From Phycisphaerales bacterium (lineage in GTDB: Bacteria; Planctomycetota; Phycisphaerae; Phycisphaerales; UBA1924): 44,300 nt of DNA. Numbering within the stretch: the stretch's first letter is position 1; every line of letters begins with the position of its first letter. Shown here piece by piece: positions 14,569-24,048 of this stretch. The DNA lies in the NCBI GenBank assembly GCA_019750095.1, contig JAIEOW010000109.1, positions 1-44,300 on the forward strand. The letters run 5' to 3'. The notes under the pieces were generated by a model. It did no database searches. It had not been told where the DNA came from and saw only the letters and a list, made by a program, of their open reading frames with translations. Both the position numbers and the translations under genes were made by a program.

Positions 14569-15516
14569 ATGCACGCTCGAGACCTCTTCAACACGTACAC
14601 GGCGACGTTCAGCTTTGAGTTCTTTCCGCCCAAAACCGCCGAGGCGGCGGAGCAGTTGTATCAGACGATCAGCGAGCTGCAAGCGCTGAATCCGCAGTTT
14701 GTGTCCGTCACCTATGGCGCGGGCGGATCGACGCGCGACCTCACGCATGATCTTGTCGTTCGCCTGAAGCGCGAGGGCAAGCTCGATCCCTGCCCGCACC
14801 TGACGTGCGTGTGCCACCAGGAGCCGGAGATTCGGTCGATCCTGGAGCGGTATGCGCAGGCGGGGATCAGCAACATCCTTGCGCTGGGCGGCGATGCGCC
14901 GAAGAACATGGCCGCGTTTGATCGATCGAAGGATGCGTTTCAGCATGCGAGCGATCTGGTGAAGTTCTTGCGCACGTTCAACGACGAAGTCGAGCGCAGC
15001 GGCGGGCATCCGGACAAGCGCGGCTTCGGCATCGGCGTGGCGGGATATCCGGAAGGACATCCGGGAACGCCCAATCGGGTGAAGGAGATGGATTTCCTGA
15101 AGGCCAAGGTGGATGCGGGCGCCGACTACATCGTGACGCAGTTGTTCTTCAGCAACGATGATTTCTATGACTTTCGGGATCGCTGCGGCCTCGCGGGGAT
15201 CGATGTGCCGATCGTGGCGGGGATCATGCCACTGACGAGTTCGTCGGGCATTTCGCGGATGGCAGAGATGGCGGCGGGGACGCGATTTCCTGCGCCGTTG
15301 ATTCGGGCGATGAACCGAGCGGCGGGCGATGTGGACGCGCAGCGGCGCGTAGGGATTCACTGGGCGACGGAGCAGTGCAGAGATCTGCTGGACCACAACG
15401 TCCGCGGGATTCACTTTTACACGCTGAACCGATCGACGGCGACGCGAGAGATCTATCAGAATCTCGGGGTGAAGGAATCGACGCAGTTGATGCCGGCGCG
15501 GCGGGCGGCACGCTGA
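14569..15516 (+). CDS. metF: 5,10-methylenetetrahydrofolate reductase (MetF)
   Basis: 315 residues, a usual length for the bacterial enzyme. FSFEFFPPKTAEAAEQLY at the N-terminus is the family signature, with the catalytic Glu. FVSVTYGAGGSTRD, HLTCVCHQ, ILALGGDAP (flavin site) and ADYIVTQLFF follow in order, and VPIVAGIMPL near residue 225. It reduces methylene-THF to methyl-THF with FAD and NAD(P)H, feeding methionine synthase, which in many bacteria requires cobalamin. This makes it loosely relevant to the B12 genes elsewhere in the window. No metH is present here. Confidence 0.95.
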   Translation: MHARDLFNTYTATFSFEFFPPKTAEAAEQLYQTISELQALNPQFVSVTYGAGGSTRDLTHDLVVRLKREGKLDPCPHLTCVCHQEPEIRSILERYAQAGISNILALGGDAPKNMAAFDRSKDAFQHASDLVKFLRTFNDEVERSGGHPDKRGFGIGVAGYPEGHPGTPNRVKEMDFLKAKVDAGADYIVTQLFFSNDDFYDFRDRCGLAGIDVPIVAGIMPLTSSSGISRMAEMAAGTRFPAPLIRAMNRAAGDVDAQRRVGIHWATEQCRDLLDHNVRGIHFYTLNRSTATREIYQNLGVKESTQLMPARRAAR

Positions 15517-15663
15517 GAACGATGGATGCGGGTTGTGCGTGCGTAACTTCAGCGAGTCCGGGGCGCGGACTTTTGAGAGGTCTGCCGAAGAACACGAAGC
15601 AGGCCCCCGCCGGGGACCAGCGGGCCACCCGAGACGCTATCCTTCGCGCAACCGGGAGCATGG

Positions 15664-18183
15664 ATGCGACTGAGCCACTTCATTCCGAGCATGTTTCAGC
15701 GTCGGCTTCTGCTGCTTATGGCGGGGATGCTGGTGCTCGCGGTGTTGCCGCTGCTGCAGATGGCGCGGCTCACCGTGGTGAAGGGGGCTGGGCATCTTGA
15801 AGATGCCGAGCAGCGGTTGATCAGTGAGAGCTGGACTGAGACGGTGCGTGGACGGATTCTGGATCGCAAGGGGCGGGAGCTGGCGCGGGATCGGCCGAGC
15901 TTTGATGTGCTGGTGGATTACTCGGTCATCACCGGACGATGGGCGGAGTTGCGGGCGGCGCGAGCAGCGCGGCGGGCGGTGGAGCGGTCCGGGAAGAGCT
16001 GGCAGGCGATGGGCCCGGAGGATCGGCTCGCGGCGTCGGCGAAGTTTCGCGGCGAGTTTGACGAGCATCTGAAGAAGATGTGGACGGAGTTCAGCCGCCT
16101 GTCGGGGCTTGCGCCCGAAGAGATCGAACGCAAGAAGGCCGAGATCATCGAGCAGGTGCAGTATCTGTCAACGCTTGTGACGGAGCGGCAGCGCGTCGCG
16201 GACGCCGAGCGGCGGCAGCGCGAAGGCAAACCAGCGAAGGAGGTGGCCCCGGGCGCTCGCGTGGTGGTCCAGGAGCAGCGCGAGCCGCACGTGCTTTTGC
16301 GGGATGTGCCGGACTCGATTGGATTCGCGTTCGAGCGTGTGAAGGATCGCACGACCGCGGACGAGGATGAGCTTCTGGATGCGGGTGTTGGAGCGGGCGG
16401 AACGAGTGTTGTGGGGACGCTGCCGGTGATGCCGGGGCTGCACGTGCGGAACTCGATGCGCCGGGATTATCCGTTTGATGTGTCGGACGTGGTGGTGGAC
16501 ACGAGCACGTTTCCGCCGCCGCTGCGGGAGGGTACCAAGACGGTGCGTGTGCAGGGGGTTGCGACGCACGTGCTTGGGCGGATGCGGGAAAAGCTGTTTC
16601 GTGAGGATCTGGTGAGGCGGCCGCGGGTGAGAAGTGCGGGGCAGGGAGCGGCGGGCGAGATCGATCGCGGGCACTATCGGCCGGGCGACACGGTGGGGCA
16701 GGGGGGTGTGGAGCAGGCGAAGGAAGATGTGCTGCGTGGACTGCGCGGGCAGAGGACGAAGCACCTGGATACGGGAAAAGAGGACCTGGTCGATGCGACG
16801 GCGGGTCGTGATGTGACGCTGAACGTGGACATTGCGTTGCAGGCGCGGGTGCAGGCGTTGTTTGATCCGAGTCTGGGATTAACGGTGATCCAGCCGTGGC
16901 AGCGCACGAAGAAGCCTGATGAGCCGCTGAAGCCTGATGCGCCACAAGAGCTGCCGATGGGGACGGCATTGAATGGCGCGGTGGTGGTGATGGATGTGTT
17001 GACTGGAGATGTGCTGGCGATGGTGAGCCATCCGTCGTTCACGCATGAACAGATCGGGCGTGCGCCGGAGACAATTCCGAATGACCCGTATCACATGGCG
17101 TTTCTGAATCGGCCGCTGGGCAAGGCCTATCAGCCGGGGTCGGTGGTGAAGCCGCTGGTGCTGTGTGCGGCGATGGCGGCGGGAAAGTACGCCGAGAGCG
17201 AGCAGATTCCGTGCACGGGGCACTTCTTCAAGGACAAGCCGCTGCTGTATCGGTGCTGGATCTACAAGCAGTTCAAGACGACACACTCGGTGCGGCTCGG
17301 GCATGATGTGGACGGCGCGGATGGGATCAAATGCTCTTGCAACATCTTCTTTTACGAGATGGGGCAGCGGCTGGGGACGCAGCGGGTGTTTGATCTGTAC
17401 ACCGAGCTTGGTGTGGGGCCGAAGGCGCGGACGTTCAACATCTTTGACCTTCCCGAGTTGCCCGAGCGCGCGGAACTGCGTGATCTGGAACTGAAGCGGC
17501 GGAGTGCGCTGGTGGAGTCGGCGGGGGATGTGAAGGATCCGGTGAAGGCGACGATTCAGGAGGCGATCCTGATGGGCATCGGCCAGGGGCCGGTGACGTG
17601 GACGCCGCTGCACGCGGCGACGGCGTACGCGGCCATCGCTCGCGGGGGTGAGATGATCGAGCCGCGGCTGTATGCCGACGCGCCAACGCGGACGCGAGAC
17701 CTGGGCTTCTCCGCAAGCGCGGTGCAGATCGCGCTCCGCGGGCTGTATGGCTCTGCGAACGAAGAGAACGGGACGACCCACGTCATTACCTACACCATGG
17801 ACGATGGATCAAAGAAGGTCGAGCCGATCTTCAACGCCAAGGGGATCACGATCTGGGCCAAGAGCGGCACGGCGGACACCGGGCCGTTCAAGGCGGACTT
17901 GTCGCAGCAGGATGGGCGAGAAGAGTCGTACGACGGTGACCACTCGTGGTGCGCCGTAATCGCCGGCGTGGGACAGACGCCGCGGTATGCGATCGCGTGC
18001 GTGGTGGACTATGGCGGGTCGGGCGGGCGTGTGTCGGGGCCGCTGGCGAATCAGGTGGTGCATGCGCTGATTGCCGAGGGGTATCTGCCGGATCTGCGTG
18101 AGGAATCCGGCGATGGGCGGCAGGCACGCGGGAGCGTGACTGAGCAACGTCGAGCGGGAGTGGTGGTGGGGGGCGGCGGGTGA
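15664..18183 (+). CDS. mrdA: Elongation peptidoglycan transpeptidase PBP2 (MrdA), with large N-terminal insertion
   Basis: 839 residues, longer than the ~600-650 usual for PBP2. GGGAG lies shortly before the ATG at 15664. An N-terminal membrane helix (RLLLLMAGMLVLAVLPLLQM) is followed by RGRILDRKGRELARDRPSFDV, the start of the dimer domain. Residues ~90-330 hold an expansion, including a coiled-coil-like segment (APEEIERKKAEIIEQVQYLS) and a Lys/Glu-rich stretch. The transpeptidase motifs are SVVK (493-496), SCN (558-560) and KSGT (733-736). It acts with RodA in side-wall synthesis; rodA follows with an overlap. The C-terminal ~30 residues are low complexity. Confidence 0.92.
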   Translation: MRLSHFIPSMFQRRLLLLMAGMLVLAVLPLLQMARLTVVKGAGHLEDAEQRLISESWTETVRGRILDRKGRELARDRPSFDVLVDYSVITGRWAELRAARAARRAVERSGKSWQAMGPEDRLAASAKFRGEFDEHLKKMWTEFSRLSGLAPEEIERKKAEIIEQVQYLSTLVTERQRVADAERRQREGKPAKEVAPGARVVVQEQREPHVLLRDVPDSIGFAFERVKDRTTADEDELLDAGVGAGGTSVVGTLPVMPGLHVRNSMRRDYPFDVSDVVVDTSTFPPPLREGTKTVRVQGVATHVLGRMREKLFREDLVRRPRVRSAGQGAAGEIDRGHYRPGDTVGQGGVEQAKEDVLRGLRGQRTKHLDTGKEDLVDATAGRDVTLNVDIALQARVQALFDPSLGLTVIQPWQRTKKPDEPLKPDAPQELPMGTALNGAVVVMDVLTGDVLAMVSHPSFTHEQIGRAPETIPNDPYHMAFLNRPLGKAYQPGSVVKPLVLCAAMAAGKYAESEQIPCTGHFFKDKPLLYRCWIYKQFKTTHSVRLGHDVDGADGIKCSCNIFFYEMGQRLGTQRVFDLYTELGVGPKARTFNIFDLPELPERAELRDLELKRRSALVESAGDVKDPVKATIQEAILMGIGQGPVTWTPLHAATAYAAIARGGEMIEPRLYADAPTRTRDLGFSASAVQIALRGLYGSANEENGTTHVITYTMDDGSKKVEPIFNAKGITIWAKSGTADTGPFKADLSQQDGREESYDGDHSWCAVIAGVGQTPRYAIACVVDYGGSGGRVSGPLANQVVHALIAEGYLPDLREESGDGRQARGSVTEQRRAGVVVGGGG

Positions 18184-19484
18184 TGCGATCCAACTGGGTC
18201 CGGGCGATTGTGGGGGGAGAGCTGACGCCTTGGCATGGCGCGTGGTTGTGCGTGCTGAGCGGGCTGTTGCTGTCGATGCTCGGGATCTATGCGATCGATC
18301 TGGGATCGGTGAGCGATGCGACGGGCGCGGGGCCGATCACGCCGAGCGGGCTGGTGCTTCGACAGATGATGTATCTGGGCGTGGGTATGTTGGCGGCGAT
18401 GGTGATCGCGGTGCCGCATTACCGGTATGTGCGGCTGGTCGCGTGGCCGCTTATGTGGTTGATCATCGCGTTGCTGATCTTCCTGCTAGTACCGTTTGTG
18501 CCGACATCGCTGGTGAGGCCGCGGAACGGGGCGCGGGCATGGATCGAGTTTGGGTTCGTGGATTTTCAGCCGTCGGAGATCGCAAAGATCGCGTTTGTGC
18601 TGGTGATGGCGGACTATCTGCGGTTTCGAGGGAGCCATCGGACGCTCCTTGGGCTGATTCCGCCGGCGATCATGGCGTTTGTGCCGGCGATGCTGATCAC
18701 GCTGCAGCCGGACCTTGGGATCGCGATGCTGTTTGCGCCGGCGATCTTCGCGATGCTGTTCGCCGCCGGGGCGCGGATGCGGCACATGGTCTCTGTGGCA
18801 GGGATCGCATCGGCGGCCGTTGCGGGCGTGGTGGCGATCGCGCTGATCACCGAGCCGGGGAACTTTCCGCTCTTGCGCAAGCACCAGCACGCACGGATCG
18901 TGGGTCTGGTGCAGATGATGCAGGACCCGACCAGCGGGGCCGAGGGCGTGAACTATCAGTCGTTGCGGGCGCAGATGCTCGCCGGTGCCGGGCAGTTGAC
19001 CGGCGAAAGCGACGCCAAGACGCGCGTGCTGCACAGGTATAACGAGCTGCCGGAGCGACATAACGACATGATCCTGTCGGTGATCATGACGCGGTTTGGG
19101 TTGTTGGGCGGGCTCCTGGTGATCGGGCTGTATGTGGCGTGGTTCACCGGCGCGTATCTGACGGCCGCGCTGTGCCGGGATGGCTTTGGCCAGCTCGTGG
19201 TGGTCGGGCTCATGGCGATCATGTTCGCGCAGACGTTTGTGAACGTGGGGATGGTGCTGGGCGTGCTGCCAATCATCGGGCTGACGCTGCCGTTTGTGTC
19301 CTACGGCGGGACGAGCATGCTGACGGTGTGGCTGATGACGGGATTGGTGTTCAGCGTGGCGATGCGACGGTCGTCGCGATTTGCGCGGCCGACGTTTGAG
19401 TTTGATGATGAGCCGATCAGCTATGGGGAGCCGCGGCCACAGCCGAAGATTGTGCCGGGGGGTGGGAGGGGGAGGCGGGGGTAG
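18183..19484 (+). CDS. rodA: SEDS peptidoglycan glycosyltransferase RodA
   Basis: About 433 residues; the ATG at 18183 overlaps the mrdA stop (TGATG), and a GTG one codon earlier is also possible. It is a polytopic membrane protein with about ten helices. SEDS signatures are seen: NGARAWIEFG...FQPSEIAKIAFV, ITLQPDLGIAMLF, a long extracellular loop with LPERHNDMILSVI, and LPFVSYGGTSMLTVWL near the C-terminus. RodA polymerises lipid II into glycan strands for PBP2 to crosslink. The last ~45 residues are a Pro/Gly-rich cytoplasmic tail. The order mrdA-rodA is the standard elongasome pair; no mreBCD is visible upstream. Confidence 0.94.
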   Translation: MRSNWVRAIVGGELTPWHGAWLCVLSGLLLSMLGIYAIDLGSVSDATGAGPITPSGLVLRQMMYLGVGMLAAMVIAVPHYRYVRLVAWPLMWLIIALLIFLLVPFVPTSLVRPRNGARAWIEFGFVDFQPSEIAKIAFVLVMADYLRFRGSHRTLLGLIPPAIMAFVPAMLITLQPDLGIAMLFAPAIFAMLFAAGARMRHMVSVAGIASAAVAGVVAIALITEPGNFPLLRKHQHARIVGLVQMMQDPTSGAEGVNYQSLRAQMLAGAGQLTGESDAKTRVLHRYNELPERHNDMILSVIMTRFGLLGGLLVIGLYVAWFTGAYLTAALCRDGFGQLVVVGLMAIMFAQTFVNVGMVLGVLPIIGLTLPFVSYGGTSMLTVWLMTGLVFSVAMRRSSRFARPTFEFDDEPISYGEPRPQPKIVPGGGRGRRG

Positions 19485-19492
19485 GGGGTCTA

Positions 19493-19837
19493 TCAGGCTT
19501 TCCGAAATGCTGCGACTGTCTTCAACTTGCTCTTGACAAAGACGGGGTTGCAGCAGATGAGCTTCCAGCCGTCGGCCGCCCGCTTGGCGAGCACGGCACC
19601 GAGATCGTCGCCAGTCTCCACGAGCTCGAGTTTCTTGGGAAGTGTGCCAGGGGGCGAGAGCAGGATGAACGCGGCGTAGTTTAATGGCTTCTCGCCATCT
19701 TTTTCTGCGAGTGTTTCAACGCCCGCGATGAGTGACGTCATCTCATAGCCGCCGGCCTCCTTGAAACGAATCGCACTGAGTGTTTGTGCGAGAGTCAAGG
19801 AGCCGTCAATGATCGAATCGTTCGGGTTGTTCGGCAT
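19493..19837 (-). CDS. Hypothetical protein
   Basis: 114 residues from the ATG at 19837 (MPNNPNDSIIDGS), which has an excellent AAGGGG ribosome site four bases off; the frame extends upstream into the next gene. It is soluble, probably alpha/beta, ending in a segment rich in aromatic and basic residues (GWKLICCNPVFVKSKLKTVAAF). No family recognised. It converges on rodA with an 8-base gap and follows the lipoprotein gene by ~30 bases, so the two are likely an operon. GC is lower than in the neighbours. Confidence 0.65.
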   Translation of the reverse strand: MPNNPNDSIIDGSLTLAQTLSAIRFKEAGGYEMTSLIAGVETLAEKDGEKPLNYAAFILLSPPGTLPKKLELVETGDDLGAVLAKRAADGWKLICCNPVFVKSKLKTVAAFRKA

Positions 19838-19868
19838 GGCTGTCCCCTTTTCGTCGCATGTGACCGGT

Positions 19869-20792
19869 TCACTTGACGCCAGCGTCGTCAAAGATCTTTG
19901 AGATTCGCTGGAGTTCTTTGGTGAGGTTCTCCCCCTGCTTGCCCGCAACCAGTGTATTGATGGCCAGTTGGACGGAGACAATGGGACCCCGGCCTGGAAC
20001 CTCGACCTCATTGAGTGCTGAGAGAATGGCCTTGGCTTGGTCGGGGGTCATCGAGAGGAGTCGACTTGTGAGGCGCTCCCTTGTGGTAATCTGATCGTCG
20101 GTGGCCGGCAGCAACAGACGCTGTCGTACGACGTCTCGCACCTCGTCCTCCGCTTTCTTGGCCGCGGCCCCTGTGTCGTTGGTGAGCGACATCAGCGCCA
20201 TGATCACGGAGCCGGCGCGGAAATACCGATCCACATCGTGCAGGGCCTTTGACAGTGGGTAGTCAGCCGTCGGCTTCGCCCATTGGCCTTCAATCTCGAG
20301 GCGCACCTCCGCCCGGAGCGCCTGCATCTTCGGAATGATCACCTGCGTGGTTTGATCGAAAAAGTAGTTCTTCTCGAAGGAAGATCGTGTTCCAACCACA
20401 CCTGCGGAGATGGCGTGAAGAATGGCCTTGGTCGACGCCGGGCCCACAAGCGTGCCTACGGCATTGAGAGTGAGTACCGCAGCATCCGAAGTGAATCCGA
20501 TTGAGGACCGCGACTGCCGCAGTTCGTCTTCGAGTTGCGAGTAGTGCCAGTCAACAAACCGTATCCGGTTCGAGATCGCGTCATTGCGAATGCGCTTCCG
20601 AGTCAGTTCGTCCGTTTCAGGTTTATTGTATTCTTTCTCGAACTCCAGAGACTCGATCCACGTTGTTCTGATGCTCTGTATCTCAGCGCTCGATGGCACG
20701 GAGTTGGATCTGCCACTGGCGCATCCAACGGCAAGACACGTGACTGACAACAAAAGCGCCACGAGGCCAGTTCGAACGATCGCGTATCTCAC
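19869..20792 (-). CDS. Predicted lipoprotein of unknown function
   Basis: 307 residues from GTG 20792, with GGAGG five bases upstream. The N-terminus ends with the lipobox LAVGC (Cys ~24), so it should be anchored to a membrane. The rest is mostly alpha-helical: EFEKEYNKPETDELTRKRIRN and similar charged helices, interrupted by a hydrophobic stretch (AAVLTLNAVGTLVGPASTKAI) and ending ELQRISKIFDDAGVK. No enzyme motif is visible and I do not recognise the family. It forms a probable two-gene operon with the gene at 19493, in a patch of lower GC. Confidence 0.7.
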   Translation of the reverse strand: MRYAIVRTGLVALLLSVTCLAVGCASGRSNSVPSSAEIQSIRTTWIESLEFEKEYNKPETDELTRKRIRNDAISNRIRFVDWHYSQLEDELRQSRSSIGFTSDAAVLTLNAVGTLVGPASTKAILHAISAGVVGTRSSFEKNYFFDQTTQVIIPKMQALRAEVRLEIEGQWAKPTADYPLSKALHDVDRYFRAGSVIMALMSLTNDTGAAAKKAEDEVRDVVRQRLLLPATDDQITTRERLTSRLLSMTPDQAKAILSALNEVEVPGRGPIVSVQLAINTLVAGKQGENLTKELQRISKIFDDAGVK

Positions 20793-21028
20793 ATGTGCCT
20801 CCAGAGTATTACGGGTTCGTGGATGTGAGCCAACATCTCAAAGCTGTTGTCGCAACGGGCGGGAGCACCGAATCTAACCATAACCTCCGACCGTGTCAAC
20901 CGGGCGGAGAAACCATGTCACCACGCCCACCCCTGTGTAGGGGGTGTGGGGTGCGAACTTCGAGTCATTTGCGAGGATTGCAGAACGCAACGTCGGCCGA
21001 AGGTGGCGTTGAACGGCGATCGCGGAGT

Positions 21029-21046
21029 GTTGAAGTGGTCTTCAAC
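21029..21046 (-). terminator. Hairpin downstream of icd
   Basis: GTTGAAG (21029-21035) and CTTCAAC (21040-21046) form an exact 7-bp stem with a TGGT loop, 33 bases beyond the icd stop. No T-run follows on the minus strand, so intrinsic termination is only possible, not shown. Confidence 0.35.
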
Positions 21047-21078
21047 TGGAGTGCGGCGGAGAAACCCGCTGCGTGTGC

Positions 21079-22563
<1,485 letters not shown>

Positions 22564-22787
22564 GGGATGCTCCAGAGGGTCAGGGGGAGTTGCCGGCCTG
22601 TCAGAGCGGAGCGTGTGAAGCGCTCGAGCCCAGGGGCGGGGCCAAAAGGGTACGGGCTGGGCGGGCGATTCTCCAGATGACGCTGAATCGACCCCCCTGC
22701 GGCGGCCAAAGCCGAAGGGGTGTGGTGCGTGCGGAGGGCTGACGGCTCTATTGCAGCGGGGGCTCGGAACTGGTCGATGCCTGCGTC

Positions 22788-24029
22788 ATGGCGACGCGGC
22801 TGCACATATCGATGAGATACGCGTCCAGATTTGACCTGTTGTCGGCGATGGCGACGCAGCTTGCCGAGGGCATGCTCGACGCGGGCTTTGGGCTTGTGGA
22901 TGACGAGTGTGTGGTAGATCGCGGGTCGGGCGCAAGTGAGCGGGTGGTGCGGGTGTTCTTCAACCATCCGGTGTCGTTTGGAGCGCTGAAGACGTGGGCC
23001 GACGGGGCGGCCGAGCGTGGCGCGGGGCGCGGGTTGGAGCACGACGATCTGGTGCAGGTGTTCGTGGATCATCCGCTGGCGATGGGTTCGGGGGTGATGG
23101 ATGAGTTGGTGGCGCTGGAGCGGTTTCGTGTGCTGCTTGTCAGCACCGATGATGCGTCGCTGCTGAGGATGAGGTGGCCGCGAATGCGGTTTGCGCGGTG
23201 TCTGCACGCGGTGTGGCCCGGAGCGGTGGCCGATGAACGTGGGGTGGCGGCGTCGCAGCTTGGGTTGGATGGAGCACGCAACGAGATCGGGTGCGAGCGC
23301 CGCGATATCGATGTGATCGTGGCGGGGGGGATCGCCAGCGAGCGAGAACTTGCAAACGTGTGGTCCACAGTGCCCGAGGGGCTTCGTGATGCGGCGCGGG
23401 ATATGCGAGACCTGATGATCGCCGAGCCGGGCCTTGGGTTTGTGGCTGCGTGCGAGGCGTGCATGCCGGGGTTCACGCGAGCCACGGACTCGTGGCGGCT
23501 GTTGCAATCAGTGCAGCGGGCGTGTGTGGCGGATGTGAACCGTCGGCGACGCGTGGCGGCCGTGGACGCACTGCGCGGGTTGAGGGGTCGTGACGGGCGG
23601 CGAGCACGGGTTGTTGTGATCGGGCCGGAGGCGTGGCGGGAAGTCTGTCCGGTTGATGCTGGCGAAGAGGGTGCCGTTGTGTACGGCGGCGAGGTGGCGT
23701 ACGGTGCGCTCCCGGAGCAGTTTCGGCGGGCGAAGGTGTGCGTGGCGCTTGGGCCGACGCAGTTCACGACGGCGTACAGCGAGCGGCTGCTGCTGGGCAT
23801 GGCGGCGGGATGCGCGTGCGTCGCCGAGGGGCGGATGATGGTGCGTCAGGTCATCGGCGAGGGCGTGGGGATGTTTCCAGAAGGAAACGTTGGCGAGATG
23901 CGGGCGCGGGTGGAAGCGATGCTCGCCGACGATCAGGATCGAGCGCGGCGCGGCGTCTGGGGCGTGCGAGAGGTGCTCTCGCGGCATCTGTGGAGACATC
24001 GGGCGGGGCTGATCGTTGGTTCGGAATGA
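22788..24029 (+). CDS. Glycosyltransferase-like protein (CgeB-type C-terminal domain)
   Basis: 413 residues. No clear ribosome site precedes the ATG at 22788; the internal ATG at MRYASRFD is an alternative. No signal peptide or membrane helix. The C-terminal part has RRAKVCVALGPTQFTTAYSE, then RLLLGMAAGCACVAEGRMM and EGVGMFPEGNVGEMRARVEA. This is the donor-site pattern of GT-B enzymes related to the CgeB/YkvP group, in which the protein checks where a sugar is drawn from a nucleotide donor. The N-terminal half is not recognised. Substrate unknown. It is divergent from icd, and the next gene starts ~20 bases after its stop, so they may be co-transcribed. Confidence 0.55.
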   Translation: MATRLHISMRYASRFDLLSAMATQLAEGMLDAGFGLVDDECVVDRGSGASERVVRVFFNHPVSFGALKTWADGAAERGAGRGLEHDDLVQVFVDHPLAMGSGVMDELVALERFRVLLVSTDDASLLRMRWPRMRFARCLHAVWPGAVADERGVAASQLGLDGARNEIGCERRDIDVIVAGGIASERELANVWSTVPEGLRDAARDMRDLMIAEPGLGFVAACEACMPGFTRATDSWRLLQSVQRACVADVNRRRRVAAVDALRGLRGRDGRRARVVVIGPEAWREVCPVDAGEEGAVVYGGEVAYGALPEQFRRAKVCVALGPTQFTTAYSERLLLGMAAGCACVAEGRMMVRQVIGEGVGMFPEGNVGEMRARVEAMLADDQDRARRGVWGVREVLSRHLWRHRAGLIVGSE

Positions 24030-24048
24030 GCGCTGGATGGGAGGACCA

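Larger units (their letters stand above)
13863..14570. other. Switch point of GC skew; candidate replication origin region
   Basis: Left of about 14.15 kb the + strand has clearly more C than G, even where genes are on either strand. Right of about 14.2 kb it has more G than C, and this continues to the end of the window regardless of gene direction. The change falls within the response regulator gene: the first half is C-rich, the second is not. A change from negative to positive skew is what is expected at a replication origin. No DnaA box (TTATNCACA) or strong AT-rich stretch was found in the flanking gaps (13863-14021, 14490-14568), and dnaA is absent, so the exact site is not shown. Confidence 0.4.

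Noticed and set aside
13863-14570. DnaA boxes or an AT-rich unwinding element at the skew switch
   Set aside because: I looked for TTATNCACA and close variants in the two gaps and found none convincing; only ATCC-containing fragments near 14491.
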